Positions 46,593 to 55,625 of a stretch of DNA of 64,000 bases are shown here, piece after piece; the stretch's first letter is position 1, and the number at the start of each line of letters is the position of its first letter. A program made the translations under genes and the position numbers. The notes beneath the pieces are model-generated. The model searched no databases and was not told the DNA's origin. It saw only the letters and a program-made list of their open reading frames with translations. The stretch comes from DASWNP01 sp036399175 (GTDB lineage: Bacteria > Acidobacteriota > Blastocatellia > Pyrinomonadales > Pyrinomonadaceae): NCBI GenBank assembly GCA_036399175.1, contig DASWNP010000056.1:1-64000 (forward strand), read 5' to 3'.

Positions 46593-46696
46593 AAAGGCAG
46601 GCTGAAGAAGGCAAAAGTAAAAAGGAAAAGGGCAAAGGTTAAAAGAACGGGTTTCCGCCTCGCCCTTGCCTTTTGCCTTTTACCTTTTGCCTTTGT
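46581..46696. repeat. Heptamer foldback array, GGCAAAA family, between convergent genes
   Basis: Left arm AGGCAAAAGTAAAAAGGCAG and further GGCAAAA/GTAAAAA units (46581 to about 46645); right arm CGCCCTTGCC followed by TTTTGCC, TTTTACC, TTTTGCC units (46657-46696). Both flanking genes run into it: the plus-strand GH13 gene ends within the left arm, and the minus-strand GH144-like gene reads through the right arm and the loop to stop at 46639. Confidence 0.88.
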
Positions 46697-48156
46697 AGGA
46701 GGCCGACCAGCTTCATCGCGCGCGGAATTTCGTCGTTGCGCATGAACCAGCGCCAGACGTTTGCGGTGCGTAGATTTTCGGCGCTGAGAAGGGTGATGCC
46801 GAGGTCGATGCCGATAACGTCGGGGCTCACCCAGCCGTTATTGGGGTTGAAGGCGTCGGCGAAGCCGTAGCGACCGTAGACGGACGAGCCGAAGCGTTGG
46901 CGCATGGTGCGGAGGGTTCTAAGCGAGATGTCGGGCGTGAATTGAAGCGAGCCGCCGGCCGCGCAGGGGACGAGCGTCCCGTCAATCCTCTCGTCGCGCG
47001 GAGGGCCGCCCCAGGCCACGTAGCCTTCGGCGCTATCGGAAGCCGTGATGCCCCACATGTCTTCGCCGTAGCCGGGAAACTCGCGCGCCAGATTGATGCA
47101 GAAGATTCTGTGCGCGCGCGTCGCGGCGACGGAGTTGGCGAAGTAGTCTGTGAAGGGATACCAGTTTTCGCTCCGGCGTCGAAAATCGACCCAGGCGTGC
47201 GAGTATTGATGGATGAAGAGGGGAGCGCTGCTCGAAAGGTAGGTGAAGCCTTCGTAGGTGCGGCGCGTGCGATGCCACGCGAGCCAGGCGGCGGGCGTTA
47301 TCGAGTGAGTCGGCGAGCCGATGGCGAGCAGTTGGAGGATGAGATGCTCGCTGTAGGTGTCCCAACGGACTTTGAGAAAGCCGGTCTCAGGCTTCCAGCC
47401 GTGAGAGAGAAGAGTCGGATGCCCGTTGAGCATCCAACGGAAATCGACGCGCTCGTAAATCTTCGTCGCCAATCGCTCAAGCTCTGAGTCGCCGCGAAAA
47501 TAACGTCGGACGGTTAGGACGCCCGCGAGCAAAAGCGCCGTGTCGATGGAGGAATACTCGCTCTGCCAGCGACGCTCGCCCGTCGATTTGTCCATCCAGT
47601 GGAGAAACCATCCCTGCTTGTGCGGCGCGCGTTCGGCGAAGAAGAGAAGCGCAGTGTGCGCCCGGTGGCGCGCTTCCCGTAGGGGAATCCAGCCGCGCTC
47701 GGCGGCGATGCAGAGAGCCGTGAGGCCGAAGCCGGTGGCGGCGCTGCTGGCGACGTTGTGATTGTGACGGGTGGCATCGTGCGCCGTGCCGTCGGTGTGC
47801 GCGCGGTCGAGGACGAGGCCGGTCTGCGGGTCTGAGTGTTCGAGGAAATATCGAAACGCGCGACGCTGCAAGTCTTCGAGGAAAGCCTCGTCGTCGGCTG
47901 AAAGTGAAGGGGGTTGGGTCGTTGCCGCCTGTAACGGAGACATGCGTCGAAGCGTCGGGGCGAAGTCGGCGCGGGCGGCGCTCGAAGAGACGAGCAGGAG
48001 CGAGGCGAGAAGGGTGAAGACGCGCCGCACAGGAGAGGCGGAAGACGAAGAGGGCGGGCGATGATTCGTCTTCGCTCGACGCTCAGGAGTCGTTATTCGA
48101 CGCCGCAGAGCTTTCGCTCGACGCGCGGGCGCTGAGAGTGTCGAGCGGCGAGTCAT
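46639..48156 (-). CDS. GH144-like glucanase (glycoamylase domain), likely beta-1,2-glucan-active
   Basis: 505 aa. After a basic N-terminus and a hydrophobic signal-like segment (FTLLASLLLVSSSAARA, about 48-64), residues 100-490 form a glycoamylase-type alpha/alpha barrel: FLEDLQRRAFRYFLEHSDPQ, HNHNVASSAATGFGLTALCI, YSSIDTALLLAGVLTVRRYF, SEHLILQLLAIGSPTH, HQYSHAWVDFR and VIGIDLGITLLSAENLRT. Characterised relatives in GH144 cleave beta-1,2-glucan to sophorooligosaccharides. Its ATG abuts the TAG of the GH3 gene (TAGATG), so the two are coupled. The last 17 or so residues (from QRQKVKGKRQ) are encoded by a heptamer array and are not family sequence. Confidence 0.82.
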   Translation of the reverse strand: MTRRSTLSAPARRAKALRRRITTPERRAKTNHRPPSSSSASPVRRVFTLLASLLLVSSSAARADFAPTLRRMSPLQAATTQPPSLSADDEAFLEDLQRRAFRYFLEHSDPQTGLVLDRAHTDGTAHDATRHNHNVASSAATGFGLTALCIAAERGWIPLREARHRAHTALLFFAERAPHKQGWFLHWMDKSTGERRWQSEYSSIDTALLLAGVLTVRRYFRGDSELERLATKIYERVDFRWMLNGHPTLLSHGWKPETGFLKVRWDTYSEHLILQLLAIGSPTHSITPAAWLAWHRTRRTYEGFTYLSSSAPLFIHQYSHAWVDFRRRSENWYPFTDYFANSVAATRAHRIFCINLAREFPGYGEDMWGITASDSAEGYVAWGGPPRDERIDGTLVPCAAGGSLQFTPDISLRTLRTMRQRFGSSVYGRYGFADAFNPNNGWVSPDVIGIDLGITLLSAENLRTANVWRWFMRNDEIPRAMKLVGLLQRQKVKGKRQGRGGNPFF

Positions 48157-50391
48157 CTATTTTTCGACCACCTCGAAGCCGGCTTCGAGCCCGCCCTCGG
48201 AGCTTGTGCCGACGAAGACTCGAAACTCGCCGGGCTCGACCGTGAACTTCATCGCTCGATTATGAAAGCCAAGCTCCCCGGGCGTCAGCGTGAACTCGAC
48301 GCGTCGGCGCTCGCCGGGTCGGAGCGTGACGCGCTCGAATCCCTTCAGCTCTTTGACGGGGCGCGTGACGCTCGATGCCACGTCGCGGATGTAGAGCTGG
48401 ACTACCTCGTCGCCCGCGCGTCGTCCGGCGTTCTCGATTTCGACGCTGACGTTTAAGCGTCCGTCGGTGCGAACCCTCGGCGCGCTCAGACGCAAATTCG
48501 ACAATCGAAACTGCGTGTAGCTCAGACCGTAGCCGAAGGGGTAGAGCGGCGTGTTGGGCGCGTCGAGGTATTTGGAGGTGTACTTGTTGTTCGGGTCGAA
48601 GGGTCGCCCGGTCTTCTTCTGATTGTAGTAGAGCGGAATTTGGCCGACGGCGCGGGGGAAGGTGACGGGGAGTTTTCCTCCGGGGTTCACGTCGCCGAAG
48701 AGAGCGTCGGCGACGGCGTGTCCGCCCTGCGTGCCCGCGAACCACGTTTCGAGAATGGCGGGCGCGTGCTCGGCGAGCCAGTTGATGGTGAGAGGCCGCC
48801 CGTTCATCAGCACGACGACGAAGGGTTTTCCCGTCGCGTGAATGGCTTTAACTAAATCGAGCTGGCGACCGGGCAAATCGAGCGAGGCGCGCGAGGCCGC
48901 TTCGCCGCTCATCTCGGCCGACTCGCCGAGGGCGACGACGGTCACGTCGGACGCGCGCGCGGCGCGCACGGCTTCGGCGAAGCCTGCGTCGTCGGCGCAA
49001 GGTACGTCGCAGCCCTTCGCGTAGGTTATCTTCGTCGTCGGCGAGAGCTTCGCGCGGAGTCCGGCGAGCAGTGTGACGGCATCTTCGGCGCGACCGTCGC
49101 CCGACCAAGAGCCAATCATATCTTTCTGGCTGTCGGCCAGCGCGCCGACGACGGCGATGGAGCGCAGGCTCTTCGAGAGCGGCAAAGCCTCGCGCTCGTT
49201 CCTCAGTAGCACGAGCGAGCGGGCGGCCACTTCGCGCGCGGCTGCGAGATGCTCTGCGCTCAGGAGGGCTGCGCGCTCGCGCGTCTCTTCCGCGTAGGGG
49301 CGCTCGAAGAGACCGAGCCGGAGTTTGATGCGAAGCACGCGTCTGACAGCTTCGTCGAGCGTCGCCTGCGAGAGCTTGCTCTCCTTCAATAGCCGCGCGC
49401 CGTGCTTGTTGTAGAGACGGCTGACCATCTCCATATCGACGCCCGCGCCGAGCGCCGCCCGCGCCGCTTCCCCTTCGTTAGCCGCGAGGCTGTGATTCAT
49501 CAGTTCTTTGACCGACTCGTAGTCGCTGACGACGATACCGTCGAACTTCCATTCGTTGCGCAGAACTTCGGTGAGCGTGAAGGGATTGGCAGAGGTCGGC
49601 ACGCCGTTGAGGTCGTTGAAGGCGCTCATAAAAGTGCCGACCCCGGCATCGACCGCCGCCTTGAAGGGCGGGAAGTAGATTTCGCGTAAGACCGATTCGG
49701 ACACGTCGGTCGTGTTGTAGTCGCGCCCGCCTTCGGCAGCGCCGTAGGCGACCCAGTGCTTGGCACAGGCGACCACTCTGTTGGGCGCGCTGTAGTCTGC
49801 GCCCTGAAAGCCGCGCACGCGTGCGCGCGCCAGAGCCGAGCCGAGAAACGGGTCTTCGCCCGAGCCTTCGGCGATGCGTCCCCATCGCGGGTCGCGTGCG
49901 ATGTCAACCATCGGCGCGAACGTCCAGTGAACTCCCGCCGCGCGAGCTTCGCGCGCCGCCACGCTCGCCGCGCGCTCGACTAAGCCCGCGTCCCAACTGC
50001 TCGACTCGCCGAGCGGAATAGGAAAGATGGTTCGGTAGCCGTGAATCACGTCGAAGCCGAAGATGAGAGGAATTTTGAGGCGCGAGCCTTCGACCGCCGC
50101 GCGTTGCAATTCGTTGGTTCGGGCGACGCCGCGCACGTTCAGAGTCGAGCCGAGGAGACCTCTGCGCGCAAGCTCCAGATGCTCGGGTCGGAAGTTGCCG
50201 TTGGCCTCGCCGTCGAGTTGTTGAAGCTGTCCGAGTTTCTCTTCGAGCGTCATGCGTGCGATGAGCGCGTCGATTCTGCGCTCGATGTCCGCTTGCGGAG
50301 ACTGCTCCGAGGCGGGAGGCCACGCGGCGGCGACGAAGGGAACGAACAGAAGCAGGGCGACGAGCAGGGCTGTTGTCTTCCCGTATCTCAT
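48157..50391 (-). CDS. GH3 beta-glucosidase
   Basis: 744 aa, BglX-like. A signal peptide (LLVALLLFVPFVAAA) precedes the GH3 barrel (IDALIARMTLEEKLGQLQQL, WTFAPMVDIARDPRWGRIAE), with the nucleophile Asp in GIVVSDYESVKEL, then the GH3 C-terminal domain (LRSIAVVGALADSQKDMIGS) and an FN3-like domain ending in a beta sandwich (LKGFERVTLRPGERRRVEF). It should release glucose from beta-linked oligosaccharides in the periplasm. With the GH144-like gene directly downstream, sophorooligosaccharides are a reasonable substrate, though GH3 specificity cannot be read from sequence. AGGAG lies 10 nt before the ATG. Confidence 0.92.
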   Translation of the reverse strand: MRYGKTTALLVALLLFVPFVAAAWPPASEQSPQADIERRIDALIARMTLEEKLGQLQQLDGEANGNFRPEHLELARRGLLGSTLNVRGVARTNELQRAAVEGSRLKIPLIFGFDVIHGYRTIFPIPLGESSSWDAGLVERAASVAAREARAAGVHWTFAPMVDIARDPRWGRIAEGSGEDPFLGSALARARVRGFQGADYSAPNRVVACAKHWVAYGAAEGGRDYNTTDVSESVLREIYFPPFKAAVDAGVGTFMSAFNDLNGVPTSANPFTLTEVLRNEWKFDGIVVSDYESVKELMNHSLAANEGEAARAALGAGVDMEMVSRLYNKHGARLLKESKLSQATLDEAVRRVLRIKLRLGLFERPYAEETRERAALLSAEHLAAAREVAARSLVLLRNEREALPLSKSLRSIAVVGALADSQKDMIGSWSGDGRAEDAVTLLAGLRAKLSPTTKITYAKGCDVPCADDAGFAEAVRAARASDVTVVALGESAEMSGEAASRASLDLPGRQLDLVKAIHATGKPFVVVLMNGRPLTINWLAEHAPAILETWFAGTQGGHAVADALFGDVNPGGKLPVTFPRAVGQIPLYYNQKKTGRPFDPNNKYTSKYLDAPNTPLYPFGYGLSYTQFRLSNLRLSAPRVRTDGRLNVSVEIENAGRRAGDEVVQLYIRDVASSVTRPVKELKGFERVTLRPGERRRVEFTLTPGELGFHNRAMKFTVEPGEFRVFVGTSSEGGLEAGFEVVEK

Positions 50392-50507
50392 TTAAAGAAT
50401 CTCCTGCGGCGTGGGTGCATGAAAGGCTGCGGCGTCGAGCGTCCGAAGGCGGATGAAAGGGATGCTATTTGAGATGAGCATGTCGGAGCCGGGCGATACG
50501 GATAGAA

Positions 50508-50556
50508 GAGCGCGCGGATAGATGGGAATGGAAGTTTCCCGTCTATCCGCGCGCTC
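50508..50556 (-). terminator. 21-bp near-perfect hairpin downstream of the TonB-dependent receptor
   Basis: 50508-50528 pairs with 50536-50556 (GAGCGCGCGGATAGA outer stem) with a single G-T wobble. It lies 14 nt after the receptor's stop on the minus strand and before the GH3 gene. No T-run follows, so it may attenuate rather than fully separate the receptor and glycosidase genes. Confidence 0.55.
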
Positions 50557-50569
50557 GTGTGTTCGCATG

Positions 50570-53500
50570 TTAGAACCTGAAGCGTCCCTGAAATTCGACG
50601 ACGCGACCGGCGAGCGCGCCGCGCGCGCGTCCGAAGTTGGGGCTGGTGACGAAGGTGTTGTCGTCGCCGTAGTTGAAGGGAAGCAGGTTGAGCATGTTGA
50701 AAGCGTTGAAGAAGTTGGCGCGGATTTCAAAGTTGGCGGCTTCGCCGAGGAAGCCGACGTTGGGCAGGCCGAAGAGCTTGACGAGGCTCAAATCGAGCGA
50801 GCGATAGTTTGGGCCTCGGAAAGAGTTTCGACCGACCTGCGGATTGCCGGGCGTGGTGATGTCGAAATACTTGAGGCCGCCGCCGGGGAAGATGCCGCCG
50901 GGCTGTGTGAAGTTTTCGTTTGAAGTTTCGAGCGCGCCGCCGAAGTAGCGCGCCGCACGCTCGAAGCAGCCCTGCCCGTCGCCGTTGAGGTCGTTGCAGT
51001 GTTTGGGCGTCCAGGGAAAGCCCGTGTGGGCGGTGAAGATGCCGTTAATCTGCCAGCCGCCGAGGAGTTTTCCGACAGTATCGCGCCGGTTGCGGAAGAG
51101 GGGCAAATCCCAGAGGCCGGAGAGGACGAAGTGATGGCGCACGTCGAAGTCGGAAGGGCCGCGCTGTGCGCGCAGGTTGCGCGGGTCAGTCTGGTTGGCG
51201 TTGCCGCCGAACTCGTAGGAGAGCGTGTCGATGCTCTTACTCCAACGATAGATGGTGTCGAGCTGGAAGCCCTGAGCGAAACGGCGACTGAGACGCGCGT
51301 TCATGGCGTTGAAGTTGGCGTTCACGTCCGGCAGGGGGAAGAAGATTTGGAAGAAGGAGGGGTTGTCGGCGTCGAAGAGGAAGTTGAGATTGGTCGTGCG
51401 AATGAGCTTGTGGCTGCTGCTGCCCTGATAGCCGAGCGAGGCGACGAGGTTGTAGGGGAGCAGGTATTCGCCGTCGAACGAATAGGCGTAGACGTAGGCG
51501 TTGGGCAGGTTGGGCTGAGCGCCGTAAAGCTCTGTGGAGATGATGTCGCCGGTGCGGCGGTCGATGAGTCCGCCGTTACGCGGGTCGATGCCGGGCGTGA
51601 TGTTGGGGTTGGGCGGAAAGTCTGTGGGCGACCCCGTAGGGCTGAAGGTGTAGAAAATCTGGCGTGCAACGTCGGTGTCCGTGTCCTGGAAGGCGCAGCA
51701 GACGAAGCGGCGCGCGAAGAAGGGCGGATTGCCGCGCACGTTGGCGAGGATGTTGTTGAAGATGCGGTTGTAGGCGACGCCGAAGCCGCCCCGGAAGACC
51801 AGCTTGTCGTCGAAGCGCGAAGGGCTCCACGCGAAGCCGACGCGCGGCGCGAAGTTGTTTCGGTCGGGCTCGAAGAGTCTATCGACGAGGACGACGCGCC
51901 CGCCCGTCAGCTCCTGTCCCGCCGGGCCGGGAATAAAGTTGCTCAGGCGTCCGCGCTTTTCGGTGATGGGCGTGAAATATTCCCAACGCAGGCCGAGGTT
52001 GATGGTCAGGTTGGGACGCGCTTTCCAGTCGTCCTGCGCGAAGAGGCTGTAGGTGCTGGTGCGGAAGTAGCGCTGAGCGTCGGCGGCTGCGCCGGTCTGC
52101 GGGTCGATGTTGATGGCTTCGAGGATGGGCGCGTCGTTGGCGAGACCGAAGAGGGTGAAGAAAGAGAACTCAGGACGCGCGCCGCCCAGAAGATTGTTGT
52201 TGTCCTGCTCCTTACGAATCTCGACGCCGAACTTCATGCCGTGATTGCCGAAGGTGCGCGTCAGGATGTCGCGCAGCTCGAAGGTGTTCTGCGCGAAGAT
52301 GCCGGGCGTAACTTCGGAGCGCTCCGCGCCGAAGAAGATGTCGCCGCCGAGCAGAGGCGTGCCGATGCCAGAGATGCTCGTGCGCAGGCCGAGACCCTCG
52401 ACCTTGATACGAGGGATGCCGAAATTAGCATCGCCCGCAGATTCCACCTGATTGAAGGCGAAGCGTGTGAAGTTGAAGCGAAGCTCGTTCAAAGTCGTCG
52501 GCGAGACGACGTGATTCCATGTGATGGCCGCCGCCGAGTTGAAGGGTTTGAAGTTGAGGTCTCCGAGCGGGCGCGTGGCGTTGTTGCCGACATCGGTCTG
52601 GAGGTCGTTGCGGCGCGTCAGGTAAGTGCTGAAGGCGAAAGTGTCGTTGCCGCGAATGTAGTCGATGCGCGTGTTGAACTGGTTGCCGCGCTCGCGCGCG
52701 GGGATGGCGAGCTGTGCGAGCTGCACGTCGGGGATGGCATCGAGGCCGCCGCCCGCGCGGTTGAAGCCGGTGCGCGAGCCGAGCGTGCCGGTGGGCGAGC
52801 CGAGGTCTAGGCCGCCCCCGACTTCCTGACAGACCGTGCCGGGGAAGACGGCGTTGGCGCAGGTGATTGGCACATTGGCGATGACGCGCGGCTCGACGCC
52901 CGGCGTGCTGAAGAGACGCGCGGCGAGGCTGTTCGGCCTGACGGTTCTAATCAACTGCCGAAACTGCTCGGTCTCGACGAAGGCGATGCGCGAGCGGTTC
53001 GTGTTGTTGCGAAGCCCCTCGTAGGAGAAGAAGAAGAAGAGCTTGTCGCGCACGATGGGGCCACTGATGCTTCCGCCGTACTGCCGGAAATTCTGCTCGA
53101 CGCGCTGCTGCGGCACGTTCGGCCCGTTGTACTTGTTGAAGGCGTTCAAGCCGGGGCTGTTGTACTTGGCGAAGAGGCTGCCGTGAAAGACGTTTCCGCC
53201 GTTCTGCGAAATCACTTCGACCTGCGCGCCGGAGTTGCGTCCGTCCTCGGCCGTGTAGGAGGTCGATTTAACTCGCACTTCTTTGACCGATTCCTGGTTC
53301 GGCGTCACCACCGCCGCGCCGCCCCAACCCAGGCTGTTGACGCTTACGCCGTCAATCTGAAAATTGTTGGCCGAAACTCTCTGACCGTTGGCCGACACCT
53401 GCACCTGATTCTCGACTTGAAAGACAGAAGAGTTTGAGCCGCCCGGCCCAGAGACGTTCGGCAGGTTGACCGCCGCGCCGCTGCCCTGTCGCGCGCCGCT

Positions 53501-54013
53501 GCCGAAGACGCCGGGCGTCAGGCGCACAAGCTCGTAGGGGTCGCGCCCGACCTGCGGCAGACGCCGCACCTCTTCGGTCGTGATGGCACGCGTGATGTTC
53601 GCGTTCTCGGTTTCGAGCGCCGCCGTGCTGTCGCTCGTCACCGTGACGGTCTCGGCCACCTCCCCCGTCGTCAGAATCACATCGACTCCCTGCGTTTCCT
53701 CCGCGCCCACGCGGACGCTCTCCAGCACGGTCTTCTTGAAGCCGCTTTTCTCGACGGCGAGCGTGTACAGGCCGGGCGCGAGCCCCGTGATGCGATAGAA
53801 GCCTTCCTCGCTCGACTCAGCCTGCTGCGCGCGGTTGGTCTCCCTGCTCGTCAGCGTGACGGTCGCGCCGGGGACGACAGCGCCCGCCGGGTCTGTCACC
53901 GTTCCCTGCACGGCGGCCTGAAACTGCGCGTGCGTCGTCGTCGTCGCCGACAGGAGCACGAGCGCGCAGGCACACAAAAGAGCGCGTAACGAAACGGGAA
54001 TTCTTTGCGACAT
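50570..54013 (-). CDS. Oar-like TonB-dependent outer-membrane receptor
   Basis: 1147 aa from MSQRIPVSLRALLCACALVL, where a signal peptide ends near THA-QFQ; the frame runs on upstream but that stretch is not signal-like. Residues about 25-110 are a carboxypeptidase-regulatory-like domain (AVQGTVTDPAGAVVPGATVT, FYRITGLAPGLYTLAVEKSG), then the plug (PQVGRDPYELVRLTPGVF, ANNFQIDGVSVNSLGWGG) and a long barrel ending RVVEFQGRFRF. It is paralogous in architecture to the receptor at 30170. It lies upstream of the GH3 and GH144-like genes on the same strand, so it may import beta-glucan fragments. Confidence 0.88.
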   Translation of the reverse strand: MSQRIPVSLRALLCACALVLLSATTTTHAQFQAAVQGTVTDPAGAVVPGATVTLTSRETNRAQQAESSEEGFYRITGLAPGLYTLAVEKSGFKKTVLESVRVGAEETQGVDVILTTGEVAETVTVTSDSTAALETENANITRAITTEEVRRLPQVGRDPYELVRLTPGVFGSGARQGSGAAVNLPNVSGPGGSNSSVFQVENQVQVSANGQRVSANNFQIDGVSVNSLGWGGAAVVTPNQESVKEVRVKSTSYTAEDGRNSGAQVEVISQNGGNVFHGSLFAKYNSPGLNAFNKYNGPNVPQQRVEQNFRQYGGSISGPIVRDKLFFFFSYEGLRNNTNRSRIAFVETEQFRQLIRTVRPNSLAARLFSTPGVEPRVIANVPITCANAVFPGTVCQEVGGGLDLGSPTGTLGSRTGFNRAGGGLDAIPDVQLAQLAIPARERGNQFNTRIDYIRGNDTFAFSTYLTRRNDLQTDVGNNATRPLGDLNFKPFNSAAAITWNHVVSPTTLNELRFNFTRFAFNQVESAGDANFGIPRIKVEGLGLRTSISGIGTPLLGGDIFFGAERSEVTPGIFAQNTFELRDILTRTFGNHGMKFGVEIRKEQDNNNLLGGARPEFSFFTLFGLANDAPILEAINIDPQTGAAADAQRYFRTSTYSLFAQDDWKARPNLTINLGLRWEYFTPITEKRGRLSNFIPGPAGQELTGGRVVLVDRLFEPDRNNFAPRVGFAWSPSRFDDKLVFRGGFGVAYNRIFNNILANVRGNPPFFARRFVCCAFQDTDTDVARQIFYTFSPTGSPTDFPPNPNITPGIDPRNGGLIDRRTGDIISTELYGAQPNLPNAYVYAYSFDGEYLLPYNLVASLGYQGSSSHKLIRTTNLNFLFDADNPSFFQIFFPLPDVNANFNAMNARLSRRFAQGFQLDTIYRWSKSIDTLSYEFGGNANQTDPRNLRAQRGPSDFDVRHHFVLSGLWDLPLFRNRRDTVGKLLGGWQINGIFTAHTGFPWTPKHCNDLNGDGQGCFERAARYFGGALETSNENFTQPGGIFPGGGLKYFDITTPGNPQVGRNSFRGPNYRSLDLSLVKLFGLPNVGFLGEAANFEIRANFFNAFNMLNLLPFNYGDDNTFVTSPNFGRARGALAGRVVEFQGRFRF

Positions 54014-54322
54014 GATTTTTGAGAGTCTCCCTTCTTGAACGAACGATTGCCCGGAGCTTCTGAAGGCGCGCACACGCCGTTTGCCCGAAACGCCGAACTG
54101 ACGGAAACGGCGCGCTCCGATATAAAGAAAGCTTCGCGCAGACGTGGCCTGAAGGCCACCTTGAGAATTTAAAGCGGGTCGGGGGGAACTTGAGATGCGG
54201 CGGAACATCCCTCGCAAGTCGCCGGCACTATTCGTCTGTCTTGGTCGGACAACAAATAACACCTGCGCCCGAAAATTTCAACGGAAAGTTTCGGCCACCC
54301 GCTCGGAGCAATCAACCGATCA
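54014..54322. other. Upstream region of the second TonB-dependent receptor
   Basis: A 309-nt spacer between two minus-strand genes. No gene is convincing. It holds the promoter candidate at 54253-54281 and a GGGAG 13 nt before the receptor's ATG. Confidence 0.5.
54253..54281 (-). promoter_or_regulatory. Candidate promoter for the second TonB-dependent receptor
   Basis: On the minus strand TTGAAA (54281-54276), 17 nt, TATTTG (54258-54253). This would give a leader of about 230 nt. The -10 is weak. Confidence 0.3.
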
Positions 54323-54892
54323 TCAAGTGCTTCCGAGCCGCAGGCCGAACATGAGGATGAATAAGAGAAGTAAGAGCCCGAACAGGAGAGCCACCGCCGC
54401 GTGATAGCGTTCGTTTCTGACGACTGCCGAGAGGCAGAGCAGGGCGAACCAGAGGGCGAAAGTAATCATGACGGGCGGAGGCGACGGGCGGCCTGTGAGC
54501 AGCCAGTTCTCGGCGCTCATCAAGGCCGTGAAGGCGGCGTTGATGCCGAAGAAGATGGAATGGTTCTCGTAGAAATACTCCCGCAGGTCAATCGAAGCCT
54601 CGGGCTCCAGCTTCGGTATCAGGAACGAGGCTGCGATGTAGAGGAGCACGGGCGGGAGGAGCAGAAGGAGAAAGGAGAAGAAGTTCCAGTCACGCAGCAG
54701 ACGCAGATTCCACATCGTCCACCAAAGAAAGATGTGTCCGACGAAGGTGAGGCCGACCCAGAGCAGGTGTACCCAGTAGAACCTGACCCTCCGGCGAGCC
54801 TTGACCAGCTCGACGATGCCCGTCAGAAGGTGGGACAGGCCGAGGCCGATGACGACCGAGAAGATAACCGAGATGTAACTGAATGCATCCAT
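54323..54892 (-). CDS. Polytopic membrane protein of unknown function
   Basis: 189 aa with about five or six hydrophobic segments (YISVIFSVVIGLGLSHLLTG, VHLLWVGLTFVGHIFLWW, FFSFLLLLLPPVLLYIAASF, VMITFALWFALLCLSA, AVALLFGLLLLLFILMFGL) and a loop with conserved-looking charges (PEASIDLREYFYENHSIFFG). It resembles small uncharacterised inner-membrane proteins found in many phyla. No catalytic motif is recognised. The start codon lies next to a 19-nt dispersed repeat. Confidence 0.75.
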   Translation of the reverse strand: MDAFSYISVIFSVVIGLGLSHLLTGIVELVKARRRVRFYWVHLLWVGLTFVGHIFLWWTMWNLRLLRDWNFFSFLLLLLPPVLLYIAASFLIPKLEPEASIDLREYFYENHSIFFGINAAFTALMSAENWLLTGRPSPPPVMITFALWFALLCLSAVVRNERYHAAVALLFGLLLLLFILMFGLRLGST

Positions 54893-54908
54893 GTCCGCAG
54901 AATAATCA

Positions 54909-54927
54909 GTTGATGAGAAGGATGCTG
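54909..54927 (+). repeat. 19-nt dispersed repeat, copy 2
   Basis: Exact copy of 38871-38889, here in the spacer between two minus-strand genes. Significance unknown. Confidence 0.55.
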
Positions 54928-54964
54928 AAGAGGCGTCGCCCGTGCACGCCGCCGTCAGGGCGCG

Positions 54965-55561
54965 CTACCTGTCGTCGCTCCCGAACGCGTCGCCGGGCAG
55001 CTCGACGAGTCCGCGCCCCTCGAACTCTCCGGGCGTCGGCAGCGTGTCCAGCAGACCGTTGAGCCAGCCTTTGTACTGCCTGTCCCAGAGTATGGTCGCA
55101 ACTGCCGTCGCAAGGTTAAGGCAGTGTCTCGTCGGTATCACGACGAACCGATGGCAGTGGCTCAGAAGACCTCGGTCGATGCTGCCGTCTTCAGGCCCGA
55201 AGACGTAGAGAGCGTTCTCCGGATGCTCGAAGCTATGCAGCGGCTCTGACTTCTCGCGCACCTCGACGGCCACCGGCGTTGCGTCGGCGAACTGCTCGAA
55301 CGGGTAATCGTAATTGATTATCTGAACGTCCGCGTAGCCCTTCATGCGCTCCTCCCTCGGCAGTCGTTTCCTCGGCGAAATATCCAGAGCCACCCGCTCG
55401 CCCGTGTACCAGACCTGTTCGAGGCCATAGCAGGATGCCAGCCGCATCACCATGCCGACGTTGTGTGCATATTTGGGGTCGGCCAGAAGAATGGCCGGTG
55501 TTCGACCGACCGGGACGCCCGTCTTCTCCGAAACCTTTTTGACGACCTCTTTTTCCTGCAT
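54965..55561 (-). CDS. SpoU/TrmH-family RNA methyltransferase
   Basis: 198 aa, a compact SPOUT protein with motif 1-like PAILLADPKYAHNVGMVMRL, motif 2 ALYVFGPEDGSIDRGLLSHC and motif 3 RFVVIPTRHCLNLATAVATI. The usual Asn-Leu-Gly of motif 1 is Asn-Val-Gly here and the Ser-Leu-Asn of motif 3 is Cys-Leu-Asn, still within the family. It should methylate a ribose 2'-OH in tRNA or rRNA using SAM. It differs clearly from the RlmB-like gene at 8264, lacking the N-terminal substrate domain and extension. Confidence 0.85.
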   Translation of the reverse strand: MQEKEVVKKVSEKTGVPVGRTPAILLADPKYAHNVGMVMRLASCYGLEQVWYTGERVALDISPRKRLPREERMKGYADVQIINYDYPFEQFADATPVAVEVREKSEPLHSFEHPENALYVFGPEDGSIDRGLLSHCHRFVVIPTRHCLNLATAVATILWDRQYKGWLNGLLDTLPTPGEFEGRGLVELPGDAFGSDDR

Positions 55562-55625
55562 ACCCTGCGGCTTCCGAAGGCAAAGCCGCTCCCTCCTTTT
55601 TCGTTCCGAGCTTCAGCGCGACGGT

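Noticed and set aside
50999..52810. A 603-codon open frame on the plus strand
   Set aside because: Antisense to the second TonB-dependent receptor; same compositional shadow and no ribosome site or family motif.
54014..54262. An 83-residue N-terminal extension of the second TonB-dependent receptor
   Set aside because: It would place the signal peptide more than 80 residues inside the protein; the ATG at 54013 gives a normal signal peptide.
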